Source: CALXZG01 sp034184445
Lineage (GTDB): Bacteria; Pseudomonadota; Alphaproteobacteria; CAAHEQ01; UBA3637
NCBI GenBank assembly: GCA_034184445.1
Contig: JAXFZX010000105.1
Span: 1 to 11,041 of the forward strand
Direction of reading: 5' to 3'
Length of the DNA: 11,041 nt
Position 1 is the stretch's first letter, and each line of letters begins with the position of its first letter. Under the pieces are notes generated by a model. That model was not told where the DNA came from, made no database searches, and saw nothing but the letters and a program-made list of their open reading frames with translations. Positions 7,047 through 11,041 of this stretch are shown in pieces. The translations under genes were made by a program, and so were the position numbers.

Positions 7047-7072
7047 AAAATTATCCTTTGTTATCAAATAAA

Positions 7073-7155
7073 TGGTGCGGACGAAGAGACTCGAACTCTT
7101 ACGCTTGTGGCATTGGCTTCTAAGACCAACGTGTCTACCATTCCACCACGTCCGC
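7073..7155 (-). tRNA. trnL-UAG: tRNA-Leu (anticodon UAG), CCA end encoded
   Basis: On the minus strand a full cloverleaf can be drawn. The acceptor stem pairs GCGGACG with CGTCCGC, followed by A and an encoded CCA. The D-arm region is GTGGTGGAATGGTAGAC, as in leucine tRNAs. The anticodon stem TTGGT/GCCAA holds the loop CTTAGAA with anticodon TAG at 7122-7120. The T arm is AAGAG, TTCGAGT, CTCTT. Between the anticodon and T stems is a variable region of about 12 bases that can form only a short stem, as expected for a compact class II tRNA. It reads CUA and probably other CUN leucine codons. Total length is 83 bases with CCA. It lies directly upstream of tig on the same strand. Confidence 0.97.
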
Positions 7156-7168
7156 TTTTTTTCGCGTT

Positions 7169-7174
7169 ATCATA
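7169..7174 (-). promoter_or_regulatory. Candidate -10 box for the tRNA-Leu / tig operon
   Basis: TATGAT on the minus strand lies 13 bases upstream of the mature tRNA 5' end, leaving a leader of roughly 7 bases (GCGAAAAAAA region). The -35 region at the usual spacing is only T-rich and not a good consensus match, so the call rests on the -10 box and its position. Confidence 0.35.
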
Positions 7175-7230
7175 GATAGCATATTTTCACAAAAAAATAA
7201 AGCATTTTTTTATTTTATCTTTCTTTTTGC

Positions 7231-7259
7231 TTGATAAAAATAAAAAATCGCTTTAAAAT
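7231..7259 (+). promoter_or_regulatory. Sigma70-like promoter of the LamG-like surface protein gene
   Basis: TTGATA at 7231-7236 (five of six consensus bases) and TAAAAT at 7254-7259 (five of six) are separated by exactly 17 bases, within a very A/T-rich stretch. The expected start near 7266 leaves a short leader holding the AAGGAG ribosome binding site before ATG 7281. This is the best promoter match in the window. Confidence 0.65.
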
Positions 7260-7280
7260 AGACATAGAAGGAGTATTGCT

Positions 7281-8624
7281 ATGGTTTTTTGGTTAAGCGT
7301 TATCGTCTTTATTGCGGGGATTATGACCTATTTATTTTTTCCGCGTAGTGATGTATTCCAACAAGATATGTATCAACAAGAAGGCAACATTATTACCTTT
7401 ATCAATCAACATCAGGTTGCCAAAGATTTTATGCAACAACATATTATGTGGAAAGTCAATGATACCGATACCGATGGTCTGTATGCTTTTCCGGCCGCGG
7501 ATATAATAAATGCTTCCCCCGAATTGATGCCGATGGGCGATGTATATCATGCAAATGATTCTTCGCCATTAAACCCCGATCCGTGTACTCCAAACGCAAC
7601 AGGCTATTACACCAGTGCTATTGCCTGCTTAACCAATTGTGCTACTGGGGATACAGATTGCGTCAACGGGAAAAAAATGACGGCTTGCCCATCGGGGGAA
7701 CAATATGTGCTAACCTATGGTTATATGCCCGATTGGTGGTCACGCTACTCTTTCCGCAGACAGGCATGGTTTAAGGCCATGTTAAAACGTACCCATGGCT
7801 CGGTTTCATGCGGGTTATTGGCCTATCGTGGGGAAGATTCGGAAAATGGCCTATATGCTCTGGATAATTCACAAAAATATGTCGGCTATCAAACCATCAA
7901 CACCCTGCGGGTCATTCCGCCGGCTTTGACAAGGCGGATGCAACAGGCGGGATTAAACACTTGCCTTCCTGGTGAATGCGCCAACCCTTCACAAGATCTC
8001 ATGCAATGCACCAACCCTTTACAAGATCTCATGCTATGCATCACACCATTTCAAAATCCGTATTTGGGAACCCCTGTTTTTTGGTGGGACATTCAAAACA
8101 ATACGGGCACAAGTCACACCAACGAACGTGGTTCTCCTCTGATTGGCACTTTATCCGGAAATGTCATAGATAGCTGGACAACACCAACCACATATACCAT
8201 TTCCGGCACTATTGCACCTATATCATCTACCACATCGGCAGGCAGTAATGATTTGTTTAATCTCAATAATAACACGACTTTAACTGAATCTTGTGATGTG
8301 ACGGCAAAAACTTGCACTTTTTCTGTTCATCGGGGAAGCACAGATTTAGTCTCCCTAACCGTTCCGGCAAAACGGGGATATGCCTTTCATTACACAAGAA
8401 CCGGCACTCAACAAACCTTAACGGTTTATTATACAACAACAGGGACACCTCCTCAGTTCACACAGGAATCAAACACTATAAGCACCAACTTACCGGCCTT
8501 GTCCGCACCGGCATTTTCAGAGGACACCACGCGTTTAACAAGCCTTAGGATTTATAATTACACCCTACCTCCCCGTGAATTCAGGCATAATGTAAAGGCC
8601 GATCAAAAACGGTTTGGGTTATAA
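7281..8624 (+). CDS. Membrane-anchored or exported protein with Cys repeats and a probable LamG-like C-terminal domain
   Basis: I do not recognise a named family. The 447-residue product starts at ATG 7281 behind AAGGAG. Residues 3-20 form one hydrophobic helix with almost no preceding residues, like a signal anchor or pilin-type helix, but no prepilin Gly-cleavage motif is visible. Residues 31-56 (QQEGNIITF onward) look helical. Cysteines cluster at 102-136 (positions 102, 116, 120, 127, 136), with another at 177. Residues 233-262 are three 10-residue units, each beginning with Cys. From about 290 the protein is Ser/Thr-rich and beta-like, ending with SLRIYNYTLPPREFRHN and KRFG, which resembles the last strands of LamG/concanavalin-like domains; that is inference. 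It is likely a surface or pilus-associated binding protein. It is monocistronic and ends in a 6-base tail-to-tail overlap with the next gene. Confidence 0.82.
   Translation: MVFWLSVIVFIAGIMTYLFFPRSDVFQQDMYQQEGNIITFINQHQVAKDFMQQHIMWKVNDTDTDGLYAFPAADIINASPELMPMGDVYHANDSSPLNPDPCTPNATGYYTSAIACLTNCATGDTDCVNGKKMTACPSGEQYVLTYGYMPDWWSRYSFRRQAWFKAMLKRTHGSVSCGLLAYRGEDSENGLYALDNSQKYVGYQTINTLRVIPPALTRRMQQAGLNTCLPGECANPSQDLMQCTNPLQDLMLCITPFQNPYLGTPVFWWDIQNNTGTSHTNERGSPLIGTLSGNVIDSWTTPTTYTISGTIAPISSTTSAGSNDLFNLNNNTTLTESCDVTAKTCTFSVHRGSTDLVSLTVPAKRGYAFHYTRTGTQQTLTVYYTTTGTPPQFTQESNTISTNLPALSAPAFSEDTTRLTSLRIYNYTLPPREFRHNVKADQKRFGL
7977..8066 (+). repeat. 30-bp in-frame tandem repeat (three units)
   Basis: Units begin with TGC at 7977, 8007 and 8037 and encode CANPSQDLMQ, CTNPLQDLML and CITPFQNPYL. 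The first two units differ at only a few bases and the third has diverged. The pattern points to a recent local duplication within a surface protein that adds one cysteine per unit. Confidence 0.85.
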
Positions 8625-9230
8625 CTCGGTATAGTTTTTCTTTTCTGCCCCAATTGTTGTCGGGCGACCATGCCCCGGATAGACCGCGACATGATCCGGC
8701 AATTGCATTAAATTTTTCAGGCTATCTTGCATTGCTCTCGGATCACTAAGGGGCAGATCCACACGCCCGTGTGTTCCACAGAACAAAGTATCCCCCGAAA
8801 ACAAATGATCTTCAATTAAATAGCACACACCCCCCGGGGTATGTCCTGCCGTTGAAATGACCTGAATAGGGATATGTCCTAACATCAGCCGATCAGGTAA
8901 AACATCTAAGCTTGGAACAATTCCTGTTTGAAATCCCATACGCATCAACCACTCATTCATATCTGCTACCAGGTAAAGATCAAGCGGACTAATAAAGGCG
9001 GGAACCTGATATTTTTTCATCACGGCATTTACGCCCAAGATATGATCAAAATGTCCATGCGTTATTAAAATATATTTTAAAGTTGCCCCTTGTTCCCGAA
9101 TATAATTTTCAACAGCAGGATCATCTGCCGAGCAATCAATTAAGATTGCCTCATGACTTTCTTTATCCAACACAACATAGTTATTATTATCCAGCGGTGC
9201 TTCCCGAAATGCTTTAACATCAATAGCCAT
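8619..9230 (-). CDS. Metallo-beta-lactamase-fold hydrolase, glyoxalase II-like
   Basis: The 203-residue single-domain protein shows the full metal-binding set of the fold: THGHFDH (His58, His60, Asp62, His63), His130 in AGHTPGG, Asp147 in FSGDTLF and His187 in PGHGRP. The pattern fits the short glyoxalase II-like (YcbL type) hydrolases that split thioesters such as S-lactoylglutathione. It lacks the C-terminal domain that GloB uses to bind glutathione, so the substrate is uncertain. There is no signal peptide, so it is probably cytosolic. Its ATG overlaps the end of the upstream esterase gene by 11 bases, which indicates coupling, and its stop overlaps that of the convergent LamG-like gene. 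Confidence 0.9.
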   Translation of the reverse strand: MAIDVKAFREAPLDNNNYVVLDKESHEAILIDCSADDPAVENYIREQGATLKYILITHGHFDHILGVNAVMKKYQVPAFISPLDLYLVADMNEWLMRMGFQTGIVPSLDVLPDRLMLGHIPIQVISTAGHTPGGVCYLIEDHLFSGDTLFCGTHGRVDLPLSDPRAMQDSLKNLMQLPDHVAVYPGHGRPTTIGAEKKNYTEL

Positions 9231-9873
9231 TTACGAACACACCTTGCTTATTTAAAAATTGTTCCACCGTTGGTAAAATGCCCTGCACCATCACATTTAT
9301 TCCACGGGCATTGGGATGAAAATCATTGAGCAATAGATACTCATTTTGATGTCGCGCGTTCAGGATATGTACCTCATCAAAAATACCGTCCATAAAAAAG
9401 GGATACAGTAAAATGCCGTTTTGGGAAGCTAAATCAGAATACATTTTCTCAAACGCCTGCTGATAGTCCGCTTGCAAATAGAGTGGTGCTTTCATTCCCA
9501 CCAACAAAACGGCTATTTTATTTTGTTGAAACAAGTCAATCATGTGCTGTAAGTTTTTTTGAATAGAGGAAACGGGAATTTTTCTAAATGCATCATTGAT
9601 TCCCAATTCCAGAATAACACCATCTGGTTTTTTGTTTAAAACAGTCGGTGTTCGCCGCACACCGCCTGCCGTTACTTCTCCGCTTTTAGAAATATTCAAA
9701 ACAGATACCTTATACCCTTTATTTTGCAAGGCACGTTCCAGCTGCGCGTAGAAAGAATCTTCTGCATTCAAATGATATCCGGCACTTAAACTATCCCCAA
9801 AAACGGCCAAAGTATAATCTGCCCAAGCCCTTAGGGATAGCAAAACCGTCAAGATGAAAACTATGAATTTCAT
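9220..9873 (-). CDS. Exported GDSL/SGNH-family esterase, TesA-like
   Basis: The 217-residue protein begins with a signal peptide (MKFIVFILTVLLSLRAWA, cleavage expected after about residue 18), so it acts in the periplasm or outside. SGNH blocks are all present: FGDSLSAGY with nucleophile Ser28, Gly65 in SGEVTAGG, Asn93 in ELGIND, and Asp184 and His186 in DFHPNARG. Relatives of TesA/arylesterase type hydrolyse acyl esters, acyl thioesters or lysophospholipids. In block III Ile replaces the Gly common in that subgroup (ELGGND), but the oxyanion-hole Asn is kept. Its ATG lies two bases after the AsmA-like stop, with GGAG in the last codon of that gene, so the two are coupled. Confidence 0.92.
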   Translation of the reverse strand: MKFIVFILTVLLSLRAWADYTLAVFGDSLSAGYHLNAEDSFYAQLERALQNKGYKVSVLNISKSGEVTAGGVRRTPTVLNKKPDGVILELGINDAFRKIPVSSIQKNLQHMIDLFQQNKIAVLLVGMKAPLYLQADYQQAFEKMYSDLASQNGILLYPFFMDGIFDEVHILNARHQNEYLLLNDFHPNARGINVMVQGILPTVEQFLNKQGVFVNGY

Positions 9874-9875
9874 AA

Positions 9876-11041
9876 CTACTCCGATCGTTTAAACGAACCC
9901 CGCACTTGTTTTTTGGGGGTATAGTTTTCACCGGTGACTTGATTGGGGACACCCGATAAATCAAATCTGGTGGCATGCTGATATGCTTTTTCAATTTTAT
10001 CTACTGCCTCTGCACAAGTCCCCACCAACTCGTTCGCCTCTGCCACAGACATTTTAGATGATAATTTTGCCGTAGACTGTTCAACTATTTGGCGATTTTG
10101 TTCTGCATTGTCGGACAATTTTGCCAATACAACAATATCCGGATAAGCCTTAGCCCACAATTTCAATTGCTCCGCCATTTGGGTGCTTTTTTGGCGATAT
10201 TCCGCCATTTTTTTCTGAGTGCTAAACAAAGTTTCCTGCTCTAATGCGCGGTTAAATTCATCGGCTTTTAACAAAACGGTGCGAGCATATTCAATTTGCT
10301 GTATCAATTGGGCATCAGTGGGATCTTCTTTAACCGCCAACTGATTTAACAAGACCAAAGTGTCCTTAGCCGTTGCCAATAACCGACTTCCTTTTTCAAA
10401 GGGAAATTCTACCATTTTTTGTTCCATATTGGCCACAGCTGTGCGCGCATCTGCCGTTAAACTCTTGCTTTCTGCCAAGCGATCGGATCTTTTACGCATA
10501 GCCGCCTCACGGGCATAGGCCTCTTTTTGGCGCAGATCATTGGCCAACGCTGTTTGAGACCGATTTGATAAAACGGCCAACAAATCCGCATAATTCGGTT
10601 TATAGGTTCCCTGATTTGCCAACACCGATATCCCCAAGATAAACGGTGGCAATGAATTAAGCGGTTTTAACAATACCGGTATGGATATATCCAGCGTTCG
10701 TTTGGGAATATCCCAAATAATTTGCGTGGGATTAGCGATTGCATTTGCCGTATTCAAGGTCAAATCCATCATGCGAACAACACCGTTTGCAATGACATAG
10801 TCGCCACTGACGGTTTGTAAAACGGTTTTGCCACTATTGAGCACACGCTTAAATTCGGGTTCAATAACCTTAGCCCCTTCACTGCGTTGAATGGCACGCG
10901 TAATAATGGGGATCATTTGTTCCACATCAGCCCCAATTATTTGCCCTCCTCTTAAGGATAATGTCCCCTGCCCATTCAAGTTTGTCATGAAATCGGCTGG
11001 TGTTTCCCCACGGGCTTTAATATTTCCCTTAACCGACAAAT
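9876..11041 (-). CDS. AsmA-like envelope protein, C-terminal part (5' end beyond right edge), with long helical tail
   Basis: The reading frame is open to the last base, so the N-terminus is outside the window; at least 388 residues are seen. A TTG at 11039 is not evidence of a true start. The first 165 or so residues match the C-terminal region of AsmA-family proteins: NGQGTLSLRGGQIIGADVEQ, then alternating beta-like segments such as GDYVIANGVVRMMDLTLNT and WDIPKRTLDISIPVLL. AsmA-like proteins are inner-membrane-anchored periplasmic beta-groove proteins linked to phospholipid transport to, and homeostasis of, the outer membrane. After residue 165 comes about 200 residues of charged, Ala/Gln/Lys-rich, probably coiled-coil sequence (LRQKEAYAREAAMRKRSD onward), ending basic (KKQVRGSFKRSE). 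This tail is unusual for the family. The exported esterase gene follows two bases later. Confidence 0.85.
   Translation of the reverse strand, partial: LSVKGNIKARGETPADFMTNLNGQGTLSLRGGQIIGADVEQMIPIITRAIQRSEGAKVIEPEFKRVLNSGKTVLQTVSGDYVIANGVVRMMDLTLNTANAIANPTQIIWDIPKRTLDISIPVLLKPLNSLPPFILGISVLANQGTYKPNYADLLAVLSNRSQTALANDLRQKEAYAREAAMRKRSDRLAESKSLTADARTAVANMEQKMVEFPFEKGSRLLATAKDTLVLLNQLAVKEDPTDAQLIQQIEYARTVLLKADEFNRALEQETLFSTQKKMAEYRQKSTQMAEQLKLWAKAYPDIVVLAKLSDNAEQNRQIVEQSTAKLSSKMSVAEANELVGTCAEAVDKIEKAYQHATRFDLSGVPNQVTGENYTPKKQVRGSFKRSE

Noticed and set aside
7047..7067. Extended trigger factor start at TTG 7067.
   Set aside because: The ribosome binding site AAAGGA for ATG 7046 lies within this extension, and the family normally begins at the MTKSKLEHSL position.
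7190..7230. A/T-rich imperfect palindrome between tRNA-Leu and the plus-strand gene, considered as a terminator.
   Set aside because: Its stem is almost purely A-T and it lies between divergent transcripts, where no terminator is needed.

Overview
The window looks like chromosomal DNA of a low- to mid-GC alphaproteobacterium, possibly host- or gut-associated. The evidence is the tRNA-Leu / trigger factor / clpP / clpX gene cluster, a family 4 uracil-DNA glycosylase, and a prepilin-like protein with the signature G|RSMVEML, which I associate from memory with gut-metagenome alphaproteobacteria. The organism call is inference. Genes are tightly packed, with many overlaps of a few bases, and no gene-free stretch exceeds about 125 bases.

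Left part (1-2938). A large gene on the minus strand runs from 1111 off the left edge. It is easy to miss because its stop codon lies outside the window. It encodes a prepilin-like surface protein with a type III (prepilin) signal, a pilin-type membrane helix, a very cysteine-rich middle and a Ser/Thr/Pro tail of VPPTTTSS octapeptides, encoded by a 24-bp tandem repeat that reaches base 1. Diverging from it is a two-gene plus-strand unit, family 4 uracil-DNA glycosylase followed by an overlapping membrane-anchored metallophosphoesterase.

Middle (2967-7155). A minus-strand protein-quality-control operon reads tRNA-Leu(UAG), tig (trigger factor), an unrecognised ankyrin-like gene, clpP, clpX. 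Trigger factor folds nascent chains and ClpXP degrades proteins. The ankyrin-like gene sits inside this classic block, and its last codons form the clpP ribosome binding site and overlap the clpP start by ATGA.

Right part (7156-11041). A strong sigma70-like promoter drives a monocistronic plus-strand gene for a secreted or membrane-anchored, cysteine-containing protein with a three-copy 10-residue repeat and a probable LamG/concanavalin-like C-terminal domain. It meets, tail to tail with a 6-nt overlap, a minus-strand trio: an AsmA-like protein (cut by the right edge) with a long helical tail, an exported GDSL/SGNH esterase, and a glyoxalase II-like metallo-beta-lactamase-fold hydrolase. These three are spaced so closely that translational coupling is likely.

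The most unusual content is the pair of surface-type proteins (the cysteine-rich prepilin with mucin-like repeats, and the LamG-like membrane protein) and the ankyrin-like insertion in the clp operon. I see no CRISPR array, insertion sequence, phage gene or attachment site.
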